Positions 42,826-54,438 of a stretch of 64,000 nucleotides of DNA are shown here, piece after piece. Position numbers and translations under genes: made by a program. The notes beneath the pieces were generated by a model that ran no database searches, was not told the DNA's origin, and was given only the letters and a program-made list of their open reading frames with translations. The stretch's first letter is position 1. Each line of letters begins with the position of its first letter. Source of the DNA: Phoenix dactylifera (Eukaryota > Streptophyta > Magnoliopsida > Arecales > Arecaceae); NCBI RefSeq assembly GCF_009389715.1, contig NC_052407.1:6358475-6422474 (forward strand). The letters are read 5' to 3'.

Positions 42826-43357
42826 CACATGCCCTTCCGCTTGAAGAACAAGATCTGACTGGTAAGGTGGATTTTTCAAGAGCCCTCCCCAGAGCTTTCT
42901 TGGACTTTTTTTTTTTTTTGTTGTTGTTGTTTATCCCTGGAAAATTCCTAATTATATTAAGTCATCCTTGATTTTTTGCCTGCCTGCCTCATTGGCAGAT
43001 GTTTGCTTAAGCATCTCTCATCATTGTCATTTGGAGCACACCTTGTGTTAATTGTGGCCAATGAAGGAGCAGTGCATTTTTTATTAATCCTGAAATTTGA
43101 CGTTGCAGGATGATTCTGATGGTTGCCTGAGATGTTAATAAGGCGGACGTTCTACTTCCAGCACGAGTTGTTGTCTCTCTCAATGATTTGTGCACCATTG
43201 GGCTTTCTTTTTTCTTGAGACGGCTTAAAAGATGATGAAATAGACCAATGGACGAGCCACGTGTGATATGTCTCTTGGGATTATGGGGATTTGAACAGGT
43301 TCCTTCTGTGCTCTCGAGCCCAAGTCGAGGAGCAGAACAATGGGCGGACATCCTGAG

Positions 43358-44275
43358 GGGGCGTTTGGTAACCCAACATGATCACCACAGTGATCTAAGA
43401 TCTCCGGTGATCCGAATGCTGGGGTGATTTGAATTTCAATGATTTAAGATCAACGTGTTTAGTAAGCCATAGTTCAGTGGTTAAAAATTTCTGGATATCC
43501 CTGAATAACTTATTTGGTATGATGCGGAATTCAAGATCACCGACCACATAGTACCACAAATACTTCTGATATATCTTAGATGAATTTTTTATATGTTTTT
43601 AATTCTCATGACTCAAAAATATAAGTCAATATGCTAATTTCTATGGTAACTCCATAATTTTGTCATATATTCTACTTTTAGTAGCCCTTATTAATATATT
43701 CTATAAAAATATATTTATTATTCCTATAAATTATTAATTTTATAAAAATATGTTATTTTTCATTATAGAATTAATATTTTTATTTATACTTATAATATAT
43801 TTTTTAATACTAATAATTATTTTGATTAGAAAAATAAGATAAATAGGAGTAATATATTAAATATTTTCATTATATAAATAATATATAATAATATATTTCT
43901 ACTATAATTTAAAATTTTCCTTTAATAATAATATGATAATAATATTATTAGTAATATATTATAATATAATTTTATATCATTCATATAATATATAATATCA
44001 ACATAATATTATATATATATATATATATAAATTTTTCTGCTAAATTGAGGAATATTTTTATCTTTAACTTTAAATTCAGGATCACTGTTCTGGGGTGATC
44101 TTAGATTTCCGACCTCAAGAACGGATATTTCATCACCGAGTTGAATGGTGATTTGAGGAGTGGAGATAATTTAGGATTACTGCCACGTAGGATTGCCGTG
44201 GTGCAATCAAACGCTGTGATATCATCACCTTCACCCATATTATTCTTGATTCTGGGACGATCATTCTATACCAAA
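43358..44275 (+). mobile_element. AT-rich non-autonomous DNA-transposon-like element, copy 2
   Basis: The left end GGGGCGTTTGGTAACCCAAC and the right end CATTCTATACCAAACATTC are imperfect inverted repeats centred on GTTTGGTA/TACCAAAC. Inner flanks repeat the theme TGGGGTGATxTxAGATxxC on both sides, and the middle (43640-44030) is AT-rich with palindromic TAATATATTA words. It is related to 36690-37510 in reverse orientation. No transposase and no clear target duplication are present, so the superfamily (PIF/Harbinger or hAT) is not decided. It lies just downstream of the peptidase gene. Confidence 0.6.
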
Positions 44276-44949
44276 CATTCTTTGAGTGTCATGGCTTTGT
44301 TCTACAGATGAAGAAAGTGTTCCAAGTTCTAAGGATGAAGGCATTTGGGGTATTTCATGGATACGTGCTCTTGTAGGGGCTATGATGCCACCTTAATGTG
44401 TCTGCCATTGCCATCTGGTTGCTTCATGGGGATCGGTTTGGTGGTAAAATGGTTTTGCAGCATTGTTACTAAAAAAAATTATGCAAGATTGGAAGATTTG
44501 CAATGCTTCTTGGTTCCGTTCTCTATTTTAGCCGGAGGAAGTGAAGCTTTTCTTTTCTGGGTTGAAAAAATTGAAGCCCTTCAAACTAACCGAAAAATCC
44601 TAGAAGGATATCCTCCTCTCTCTTTCTCGTGAAATCTCAATCTCTCCCCTTTCTCTCTCGATATATTCTGGGTTTTAAAGGAAATCAATGCGGGAAGGAA
44701 TTCAGCTGCGAATCCGAGCAGGTGAGCTTTATATGCTTTAGAATTCTTGGTTTATGAGGATGTGGAAGCATGACATAGGTAATGCCACTAATGTGATCGT
44801 AGATAATGATGGATTGAAGACATCAAGGTTGGTTTTGTGACTTAGGATTTTCTAGGCTTTTAGACATGGTTCTTTGAGTGGTCTCAGGTTGATGGGCATA
44901 TCTTTGTTGGCTAAGGCCATGAAGAAAGGCATCCATGGATTTGAAGGGT

Positions 44950-45400
44950 CTTTTGATATCTCAGGTGTGCGGTCGCAGGCCAGACGACGGATGGGGATAA
45001 AACTTAAAAAAGTAAAAGCGGACAAAGAGGGGTTGACCGCTAAATGGCCATAGGCAAAAGATATAAAGCAGCAAAATTCGGTCCATTAGAGAGTCAACCT
45101 ATGAAAATAACGAGTCAACTTCTAAACTAAAAAAGTTGAACCCATAATGGCTGCAAGAAAAAGATAGAACACAACAAAAGTAACAATTAGTCTGAGTCGA
45201 TCTCTGAAGATCACAAGTCGACTTTTAGAGATAATGAGTCGAGACTTGAAAATTACGAATCAATCTATTTGCGCTTGACAACAGTAACAACTGATTTTTC
45301 TGTAAATCAAAATGGCTATTTTGTCTTACAATGGCTCTTCAATCTGCCTAATGGCTGAAAATGTCTTTAATTGTTTCTCAACGGTGCAAAATAAACACAT
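44950..45400 (+). repeat. Ancient LTR relic related to the GAGTCGACTC Copia family
   Basis: GAGAGTCAACC, CGAGTCAACTTC, TGAGTCGATCTC, CAAGTCGACTTT and TGAGTCGAGACTT occur at 45089-45257. They are followed by CTTACAATGGCTCTTCAATC..AATGGCTGAAAATGTC, which parallels the CCAACGGCTCTTTTTC..CTAACGGCTATATTC stretch after the palindrome array in the young Copia LTR. The copy is heavily mutated. No pair or target duplication was found. Confidence 0.4.
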
Positions 45401-45478
45401 GTTATAAGAGCAGCAGTCCAGATACAACAAGCCCAACACCTATGAAACAACCCAAGGCATCAAAGAGAAGTTACGCTT

Positions 45479-45675
45479 ATGGGTTCGCCAGTGGATGGAG
45501 CCTTCGCCCAAGCCCCTAAGCACCGGCCCAAGCCCCCCATCTCACCCTCCATGCCCCTAAGCGTAGTTCTTCTACGTATTTGTATAATTTTCTGGTATTC
45601 TATTTCTTGGTATTGCTATAATAAATTTTTCTACACAAGCCAGCTTCATCTGCCTCAACCACTACCCTCCATGCG
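45479..45675 (+). pseudogene. 2OG-Fe(II) dioxygenase fragment (exon 1 start joined to a piece of exon 2)
   Basis: 45479-45540 reads MGSPVDGAFAQAPKHRPK, the equivalent of MGLEVDPAFVQSPEHRSD in the intact gene at 47266. After about 90 unrelated bases, 45640-45672 reads SFICLNHYPPC, matching SFIRLNYYPPC of exon 2. Everything between and after is missing, so this is a deleted relative of the neighbouring gene. Confidence 0.75.
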
Positions 45676-47265
45676 GGAACTTTATCTTCTATAGATTGCT
45701 AATTTTTCACATAACAGAACATGCATCTAATTTATCAGTATTTAATAAAAATAGAGTGTTGAGTTTGACAAGAAGCATTAGAGCACCAAAGGAATTCTAA
45801 TCACGATCATTGAGTCCAATAGGTCCATTGATGAGAGTTGCCATCTAAAATCTCGTAGAGATATCAGATTTTCAAAAAAAAAATGTTGAAAATAGACATC
45901 ATATGCAAAAAATTATGCCCTTCAAAGTTCTCAAATCTACCCAAAATGACTAAATTGATCCATAAGGGTCCATTGATTATCCTTGATCAAAATGCTCCAC
46001 CATCCAGTTACTTGCTAACTAAATTACTTGGAGAAGTCACCATTTAGTGCAAGTCTAGTACAACCGATAAATCGGCCATTCATTTCTTTATTTCTCTAGG
46101 AAGATTACGAGATGATAGATGATGGACACCGAGGGCTATATCACACTTGTACCTTCAATGATTGTTATTATCTTTGAAAAGAATGCTAAACTAACATCAA
46201 GCCAGACAACTAACCTTGAAAATTTGGGTTGGTACCTAAATTGGATGGCCTCTTTTTAAGAAAAGAACTTTTTTGGATGCTAATATTAAATTTTTATAAT
46301 TGTTCACCTGCCTAATCTAGTGCAGCATTATTGATGATCTAAATTCTGGCCGACAAACAAGTTGACTCAGGTTAATCACTCTGCTTGATCTGATTTCTAA
46401 GTTTTGATCAACTAAATATAAGATGGTTGTCTAAGCATGTAGGAAATAATCTGCTTGTCATGATACTTTGGAATGCTCTTGCACTATGACCATATATGCA
46501 TAGGGTTGTAAAAGACCTAAGTTGCTTATATTTCGATATGCTAAGAGCTCGTTTAATCTCTACTCAACGAGCATAGATTCTTTGCAATGCAAGATTTATA
46601 TCATAGGGTGTTTCGTGCACCTGAGAATGATGTGCAGTAGTACTTGGTGCTCTCCATTAAGAGATAGATGATTATTAAGTAAAAAAAAAAAAAAATAGAT
46701 ACCATATAAGGTCCATCATTATTAATAGCCATCTATTTTCTTATAGCTACTATCAAATATTTCACAATATTTTTAGGTGCAAATCCTATTTCCTACACCT
46801 AACTACCATATATGCCCAAGAAGAAGAAAAAAAAAAAGAAGCAGATTTATGATCCACTGTCTGTATTTATTTTATTTTATTTTATTTTATTTTGCGCTAA
46901 GGTGGACAAATTAAACTATATGAGTTCGGACACATGTAAATAAAACTAAAAATAACACACCGCAAAATACTCTAGGCAACCCTTCTTTTCGGGTCTACGA
47001 TCCCTATTTGCTCCAAGAGATGCGTATAAGCTTGAGACTTGTTTGATTGGTAGAAAATAAATTATAAAATAGTTATTTTGAAAGGAAAATATAAAGAACA
47101 TAAATTAGTAGATTTATTTATTTTTTACGTTAGATGTCCAGATTCATTCCTGAATGGGGCCAACACGAGGGTCTAGATTCGTGGTGGACGTTCTTTTTGT
47201 CTGTTTTAAGAGGTGGATGCTGCAGCCACTACACACACCGGCGGCGGGTAAGGGAAAGAGGTGAG
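45676..47265. other. Intergenic region upstream of the dioxygenase gene
   Basis: AT-rich sequence with poly-A runs (46681-46695, 46828-46840) and a (TTTTA)n stretch at about 46868-46892. No gene is recognised. The promoter of the dioxygenase gene must lie near its end, but I see no convincing TATA box in the right place. Confidence 0.5.
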
Positions 47266-48931
47266 ATGGGACTGGAGGTGGATCCAGCCTTCGTCCAATC
47301 CCCCGAGCACCGATCGGACCCCACCGTCGTCGAGGCCAGCGGTATCCCGCTGATCGACCTCTTCCCCCTCCTCCACTCCCCCATCCCGGACGCCGGCGAC
47401 GCCGCCCCGCCGGCCCTGTCGGGTTTACTGGCGGAGGTGGAGGCCGCGTGCCGAGATTGGGGCTTCTTCCAGGTGATCAACCACGGGGTTCCATCGGAGC
47501 TGGTGGAACGAGTGGAGGCCGCGGCGAGGGGCTTCTTCGCCATGCCGGCCGAGGAGAAGCGGGCGGTCAGGCGGGACGAGGTGAACCCCTTAGGGTACTA
47601 CGAGTCGGAGCACACCAAGAACGTCCGCGACTGGAAGGAGGTCTTCGACTTTGTTGTCGAAGAGCCGGCGGTGATCCCCTCGCCGGCAGAGCGCGCCGGC
47701 GTTGGGGGTGGTGGGTTGATCGAGCTGTGGAATCAGTGGCCCAAGTATCCTCCGGAATTCAGGTGAGACTTGATCCTTTTTTTCTTTTTTAAGATCAGAA
47801 ATAGCCGTTGATCCAAGGGAGACAAATCTAGCAGTTTGGGCTCAAATCTGGATCAAATCTATTACTTTTTGCTCGTAACTCAGGGGTCTGAACTTTTGGT
47901 ACAACCAGAAGTGAGCGAGCACTTCCTTCTGTTCGTTTTTCTATAATCGAGCAGTTAAATCCCTTTTTTTTGGGTACAAATTTTGTGCAAATTAAGAAGA
48001 GCTTTGTTTTATATTTCCTTGTATCTTTTGGAACTTTTCATCTGCAATGATTTCTAATATACTGCACTTTCTCTCCACACCGCCCCCCCTCCCCCCCCAA
48101 AAAAAAGATTTTAATTTTGGTTATTAGCTTTGAGCTACTTTTGATCATAATCACAATGTAATACTTTTCTGGTCCTGTGCTATGCATAAATAAATCTAAG
48201 AGTCTAAGTCGACAAGTGATAATCCAGGGGGATTAATCTCACCATCAATTCCCAAGGTTGACAGGACTCGGACACTTCCAGGAAAACCAACATTGGAAAT
48301 TGGCAAAACTGCATCCTCTGAATTGACCCTCCAAAACAAACAATGGCAGTAGCCAAAATTTCAGTGCAGTAACATGAAACAAACACATGATCAGAACTCT
48401 TGTTCTTGGAATTCGAGTTCTGGGAATCCAAATTCAGAAACTTGCAACATTCACGAGCACAAATGCATGCACTAAATAATTTCATTTCAGAAAGCTCTCT
48501 ATATGGATTTAAAGCTACGTCAAAACTTAAACCAAATGCTGACGTTCATCAATTTTTCCAAATGCTTGTGTGTAGAGAAGCCTGCGAGGAATATGCCGGA
48601 GCTGTTACAGGCCTGGCTTTCAAGCTGCTCGAGCTCATTGCGCTGACCTTAAAGCTGCCAGCGAAGCGATTGAACAGCTACTTCAAAGATCCAACCAGCT
48701 TCATCCGCCTCAACTACTACCCTCCATGCCCCTCCCCGGATCTTGCTCTCGGTGTCGGCCGCCACAAGGACTCTGGAGCCCTGACCGTCTTGTATCAGGA
48801 TGATGTCGGCGGTCTCGATGTCAGGAGGCGGTCCGATGGCAAGTGGATCAGAGTCAAGCCCATCCCCAACTCTTTTATCATCAATATTGGTGACATTGTT
48901 CAGGTGCCCATGCATCAATTGAATGCTTGAA

Positions 48932-48965
<34 letters not shown>

Positions 48966-49303
48966 ATGATGCTATACATTGATTTCTACCATATAGTTTT
49001 CATGAGTAATTTACTCTGTTGTAATGGTGACAGGTTTGGAGCAATGACAAGTATGAGAGCGCAGAGCACAGGGTATCGGTGAACAGAAAGAAGGAGAGGT
49101 TCTCCACTCCATTCTTCTTCAACCCTGCTCATTACGTGATGGTGAAGCCATTGGAGGAGCTGGTGGATGATGAGAAGAGCCCGGCCAAGTACAAGGAGTA
49201 TAACTGGGGAGAGTTCTTTAAGACGAGGAAACTTAGTGACTTCAAGAAGCTTGAGGTGGAAAACATCCAGGTCTCTCATTTCGCTGCTACACTTTGTCAT
49301 TAA
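47266..49303 (+). CDS. 2-Oxoglutarate/Fe(II)-dependent dioxygenase, three exons
   Basis: Exons: 47266-47762, 48576-48903 and 49034-49303; GT-AG introns, 364 residues. The N-terminal DIOX_N domain holds IPLIDLFPL, CRDWGFFQVINHGVP and FFAMPAEEKRAVRRDEVNPL. The catalytic domain follows with FIRLNYYPPCPSPDLALGVG, then HKD with iron ligands His229 and Asp231, the third ligand His287 in SAEHRVSVN, and the 2-oxoglutarate-binding pair Arg297/Ser299 in RFS. The C-terminus has FFKTRKLSDFKKLEVENIQV. The phrases EHTKNVRDWKEVFDF and NQWPKYPP place it with the Arabidopsis At3g19000/At3g19010 group of plant DOXC enzymes, whose substrates are not settled; flavonoid or hormone oxidation is possible but not shown. 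The last residues, VSHFAATLCH, come from read-through at a place where the second GT could be a relic donor. All key residues are present. Broken relatives lie on both sides. Confidence 0.92.
48937..48961. repeat. (AT)n microsatellite in intron 2 of the dioxygenase gene
   Basis: About 12 AT dinucleotides within the 130-base second intron. The splice sites are unaffected. Confidence 0.9.
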
Positions 49304-50589
49304 TAGTGGGTAGGCTGTCAAATAATCAGTACAAAAGAGTTGGTTAATGGTTATTAGCTGAGGTGATATGGTAGCAATAAATTTTATAAATTTCATAATC
49401 TTACAAACCAGCTGTTTGTTTGTTTTTTTTTTTTTAAAAAAAAAGATCTTGGATTATAAAAAAGTAATACAGGAAAATGAGACTGCACCGAAATTCTTCA
49501 TAACCAAGTAAGCATATTTGATGATGAAACTCCATTATGAAACATAAACAGACCTTATAATCCCCTTGTCTAAGCAGTCATTTAGACATCAATGATTGTG
49601 TGGGTATCTTTGCTCTTAAGAGTATGACGGATGGTTTTATGATATGAAAGAAGTAGAACTTGGGAGAGTTTGATTGCCCGTGGTTCCATTGGAAGTACTG
49701 CAATCCAAATTGCTGCTATCTTGTATGGTTTGCCGGCATTTGTTGTTGTGAAAGAGTGTTGTTAGATATCTCCAACTTAGGCTTATATGGTTTCGCTATT
49801 TGGTTGTCTAATACTGAAAGGGATGTAGATCCTGCAATTAAAGTAGGTAAAGTTAGCTCTTAAAAGTAGTGAACTTTTTACAATTTTAATATTCATGAAA
49901 AAGGAAAACGGACAAGGTAAACATAAATAATAATAAATAATATATGTTTAATCATTACAAGCACTCTAATTTATTCTTTGGTGAGGGTTTAAATTGAGTC
50001 AAGAATTTATACAAGGTTAGTTTCTATATTGAGTCAAGAATTTCCTATATAAAACTTATAAATATACTAACACCTAATGTCTTTCTTGTTTTTTTTTTAA
50101 AAAAAAAATTGTTTCTATGCAGACTAAAGATAAATGTCTGCTATTGTACCCTTGAGGTCTAAACACATCTAATTTCAAAACTTGTTTTAGAAGATCTATT
50201 AGAACGCTACTTTGTGTATGTAGCGAGATACACACTAGCTACGCTTTAAAAAAAAAAAACAAATTTATTTGCTTTTTTATTCTTATTTGAAAGCTGCTCT
50301 TTTCAATGTTATTCTAAAAATTAAGCTCTATTTTCATTATTTTCTCCTTTTTTAAAAAAAAAATTATACTTATAGGATATGTACAATGCACATACTAGAT
50401 ACTAAAAAGATATAATCTAAAAAATTATTATAACGGAAAGAGTGCTTCACAAGCTAAAGCCACGACAAAACACGTTGCTTCACCGCAAACTATATCAACG
50501 CTATCGGATCACTTTTAAAAACCACTCCATGGATATTCGTTATGTATGAAATGCCCGTTTTAGCAAAAAAAAAAAAAAAAACCACTCCA
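49304..50589. other. Downstream flank of the dioxygenase gene
   Basis: AT-rich sequence with many poly-A/T runs (49423-49444, 50089-50109, 50250-50260). No gene or bounded element is recognised. Confidence 0.5.
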
Positions 50590-50925
50590 TGGCCCCAAAG
50601 CATCGGCCCAAGCCCAAGACCAAGCCCGGGCCCACACATTTCCGACTCTGGTGAAGCCCCATCGATCGGCCCCTCCCCTCTCCTCCACTTCCACTTCCCC
50701 ATACCCAACATGGATGGCTCCACCTCACCGGCAAGTGGCGGAGGTGGAGGTACCACGCCAGCAGTGGGGATTCTTCCATGGGATCAACCATGGCATTCCG
50801 CCAGAGCTCCTTAAGAGCTTCATGACAAGATCAAGGACGTTCTTCGCATTGTCTGCAGAGAAGTAGCATTTTTAAGAGAAACGACGTGAACCCACCAAGT
50901 TACTGCAACGCAGAGCACGCCAAGA
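50590..50925 (+). pseudogene. 2OG-Fe(II) dioxygenase pseudogene, exon 1 part
   Basis: Conserved pieces of exon 1 occur in order but in different frames: KHRPKPKTKPGP (50596), LPVAEVEVPRQ-like sequence, WGFFHGINHGIPPELL (50771-50818) and TFFALSAEK followed by a TAG stop (50838-50867). Next comes NDVNPPSYCNAEHAKK (50882-50930), matching RDEVNPLGYYESEHTKN of the intact gene. The middle of exon 1 is deleted. Sequence after 50930 is unrelated, and matching exons 2 and 3 appear only about 5 kb later (55915-56245). Confidence 0.85.
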
Positions 50926-50964
50926 AAATATAAAATATATAAATAATTAAATCTACCTTATGTT

Positions 50965-51160
50965 ATTAATTTAAGCTTTTGGGACAAATAGTGATTTTAA
51001 TATGGTATCAGAGTAGAGGTCCTGAGTTTGAATCCTGTCTCTGCACTCTTTAATCCCATTATTAAAAATTTCACATATTAGGCTCACCCATTAAAGAAAA
51101 GTCAGGCCCACATGTGAGGAAGAGTATAAAAATATATAAAATATATAAATAAATCTACCT
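50965..51160. repeat. Small tRNA-like dispersed repeat (SINE-like)
   Basis: TTTTGGGACAAATAGTGATT, then ATGGTATCAGAGTAGAGGTC and GAGTTTGAATCCTG resemble pol III A- and B-box spacing. It is followed by the ATTAGGCTCACCC..GTCAGGCCCACATGTGAGGA phrase. The block is bracketed by the near-identical words AAATATATAAATAA..TAAATCTACCT at 50935 and 51137, a possible 25-30-base duplication. Confidence 0.45.
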
Positions 51161-52189
51161 CATTCTATAAAGAGTTTCTTAACTTCGTTGTTGTTTCCAC
51201 CCAATATTTATTTTTGAGTGTAAAGTGTTTACACCCAAAAAATGATCAGTCATCGTCCAATTATAGTAAATAGTTCAAAAATATAAAACTGATCAGGATG
51301 TGATTAATCATTTATGCATAATATAAACTTGAAGGTACTATACTAGGCTATTTATCAGTTATACAAGGGACCATAACTTGGATACTTATTTGCTAGAATT
51401 AACTTATCAAAACAAGTTGCCGGTAGAGGGAGTAATTCATGCAATAACTATTGACAACCATCAACAAAGTAGTTACCACGGCAAGCAACCACCAAAAAAG
51501 AGTGGCTGTCGCAGAAATAACTACTATCAACTTTATTCGCTCTCTCTCCCATCTACATACATGAATACTTAACTATTTAGCTATTGGACAAGGTTTTTAT
51601 GCCTACCCAATGTAACACAATGAGCATCGAAAAGATTCTACATCGATGACCTAATCTAAAATTCTGTAGCATGACATCTTATTCTATCTTGGGGGGAAAT
51701 CAACCGAGCATCTGGATCCTTGTTGGTTTATCCAGTTCTCTAGCACGACGGCAATTCTATTGTAGAAAATATTTGTCAATATACTTAAGTATATTTCTTC
51801 TTTATGATCATTCTTTTTATTATTTTATCTCATGAGATATTACTTTCTTAGCAACTTTTTTACAATATTTATGTCCTATTTGAAAGCTTCATTCCTTTCT
51901 TAAGATGCTTTTCTTGATCCACTATATCTATCTAATCGGCCTGATTGGTATGATATGCTTGCAATTGTCAATCCACAAATTTATACTCTTTAAGGAAAAA
52001 AAAAATTGCTAAAGTAGATTTTTCATACAACACAGGTACAGACACACTCAATAAAAATCATAATATAAAATGCCACAGAATGGCTGGCCACATAAGCAGT
52101 CATCCAACCGCAGCCCCATTTGCTTCCTTAAATACATGCTTAGCCTGAAAAGCCACGCTATCTTTACTTATCTTTCAGATGTTTGGAAA
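51161..52189. other. Non-coding sequence between the pseudo-exon and the mitochondrial insert
   Basis: AT-rich nuclear-type sequence with no recognisable gene. By comparison with the intact gene it would correspond to intron 1 of the broken copy or to later insertions. Confidence 0.4.
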
Positions 52190-52556
52190 AAATTATTGGG
52201 AGCCGGTGGTGCTCCTCTCTCCGGCGTCTTCTCTTCCTTAGCGTTAAGCGTTTGGTGAGAGAGTTGCTTTAACGCGTTAATAAGGGTTTATTGCACCCGC
52301 CTCATTCCCTTGACGCGATCAGGTAATTTCATTAATGTGCTTGGATTTTTATTCATCAGAGGTGCGGGCAGACGGATAAGCCGCGAGTGCACGAAGGGCG
52401 GGAGAGGGGAAGAGCGGATCTCCCGTGTATGTATAGCCACTTCAGTCGTGCTTGTCCTTTCTCGAATGGAAAAAAAGTATCTTTTTTCTGGGAACATGGT
52501 AAACCAGAAATTCTTATGTTCGTGATTCTTCATCCACCGATGCAGAAAATGCTCCA

Positions 52557-52724
52557 GTTTTCCATTACCGAGGGGGTGGATCGAAGCGATTGCAGCGAAA
52601 AATTGACCTGAAACGAAGCACTTCGTCTATTGGCATTGTAGAAAGGATCGAATATGACCCTAATCGTTCTTCTCGGATCGCTCTAGTACGATGGATCGAG
52701 GGGGTGCTGCTACGCCGCACATGA
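52557..52724 (+). pseudogene. rpl2: Mitochondrial rpl2 fragment
   Basis: The frame starting [20 protein letters not shown] and continuing through [20 protein letters not shown] is the N-terminal block of plant mitochondrial ribosomal protein L2. It ends at TGA after IEGVLLRRT. Only about 55 codons are present, and the expected start region upstream cannot be recognised. Being in the nucleus without a targeting sequence it is presumably dead. Confidence 0.85.
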
Positions 52725-54216
52725 AGAAGATCCCTGCTCTGATGAGCATTAAGGATTAGCTGCGATTCTCGTCTGGGGCTCGTCTCGGCTTGCGTTAAGC
52801 TTTCTTTCTGCCGCTTTCAGTTCCGCACCAAATCGTAGCAAAGCGCAGTACCCGATCTCGCCCTCGTACCATTTCCTTCTGCTGCTATAGCCTCCATTCC
52901 AGGTTGGCAGAAGACAATTCCTGCTGCTAGAAAGAAAGAAAATAGATGAAGTGAACCGATCTCCTATTTTAGTCCCCCGCCTCGCTTCTCTTTAGAAGGC
53001 CCTTTGTCTTACTTCGATTTCATTTCTTCGACCAAAACAACTACTTGTGAGGAAAAGTCCCAACATCTAGCTAGGGGGATATGGGTCTCTCCACTACCCA
53101 GATAAAAAAAAAAAAAAAAGAAGTTCCCCTTATCTTATTTATTCCTTACCGGATTCCATTCTTTCGGTTAGGAAGGATCTGTTTAAGAAGAAGCAGCTCT
53201 TTCATACAGTGTGCAGAGTGCTTGCTTCAGCTCCAGCTACTAAAGCCAATCGGGATACGTTGGACTGGAAAAAGGCAATGGCCTCCTGTACTTGGCCCGA
53301 GATTCGTTGCCAAAGCTAAAGCAAAAGCATCCTTTGGTGATTAATTGGAGTTACACGTGTAAGCTTGCGGCTTCAAAGTCAGGCCGTAGCGTGTCAGGTT
53401 TTTGGTAAGGTTACTTAGTCTTATCCGAAAGCGGCGGAAGGCAAGGCATGTTTTAATCACTTTAGTCTAAAAGCCGAAGCCGGAAGTCGAAGGGCGAAGA
53501 CAAAAGCTACAGAGGCACGTGGTTATGAATTCCAACGTGGCGGATAAAATCATATATCTGCATGGCCCAATTAATAGTTCAAGTCACACACTCCCATAAT
53601 CCATCCTCTCTTCGAAAAATCCACTTCAACTATTCAGATTTGTGCAGGAGCTGGCCTCTGATGGACTCAAACTCTAGGCGAAGGTGCATGAGGAACTGAA
53701 ATAGACGTTGCTGATCTCGGGCCTTCTGCTGCTTCTTGGCATATAAGGCTTTCTTCAATCGGAAAAAAGGGATGGATCGGAAGTCTGATAGGGCTTTAAG
53801 AGATAGGGACTCCAGCGGTAAGAAAGACTCACTCAGTGAATCGGTGGATCACACACTTGGAGACAGGGACAGGGACACGCCTGACTATTTCGAAAGTAGA
53901 CAAGTGTTGAAAGAGTGAAGTCTGGGGACAACGGTAAACGTGAGGAATGGGATCTCCAAAGCTACCCGCCCTACTAAAGAAGTTCGCGAGCAAGGGACAT
54001 GCCGTGATTCCTACTACACTGCCTATGGCTTACGGTAGTTTCTATTCCCTTGTTGCCTTCGCCCTCGGAAATGGCTCGAGGGGAATCCGGGGAGAAGATT
54101 TCAAAAACTGTGCTTTAAAGGGCAGTCTCACTACTGACTAGATCTGGCGATATACCTACTTGACTAACTAGGCACAGGAAAGGGCGAGAGGGTTTTCCAT
54201 TCAGTCCTTTCTGAAC

Positions 54217-54438
54217 TCACAGTACTGAGAAGGTTGGGGTCCGTACACATGTCATTACCAGACGAATCCAATGGGAATAAAATCCCTTTTTATATAGTAT
54301 AGTCTCAAGGAAGTCCAAATTCAGACTGTCGTATGCCTTTTCGATGTCCAACTTGATACACATACAACCCTTCTTTGCCTTCGACCGTCGTAAATGGGAA
54401 AAAGGCAGATCCAAAGCCAGTGGCTTACCTAAGAGCAT
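54217..54438 (-). pseudogene. LINE-type reverse transcriptase fragment within the mitochondrial insert
   Basis: 74 codons on the minus strand include GCMCIKLDIEKAYDSLNLDF and a segment WIRLVMTCVRTPTFSVL, which are the motif A (K-x-D-x-x-K-A-[YF]-D) and following helix of plant non-LTR retrotransposon reverse transcriptases. The catalytic YADD region and all flanking domains are absent. Confidence 0.75.

Noticed and set aside
44345-44632. 95-codon ORF starting MGYFMDTCSCRGYD
   Set aside because: No domain, no neighbouring exon and codon use unlike the real genes; it follows the AT-rich element directly.
47229-47543. Minus-strand ORF over dioxygenase exon 1
   Set aside because: It is a shadow of the coding strand, whose frame has the DIOX_N motifs and correct splice phases.
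48649-48918. Minus-strand ORF over dioxygenase exon 2
   Set aside because: It is a shadow of the exon that carries the HxD motif.
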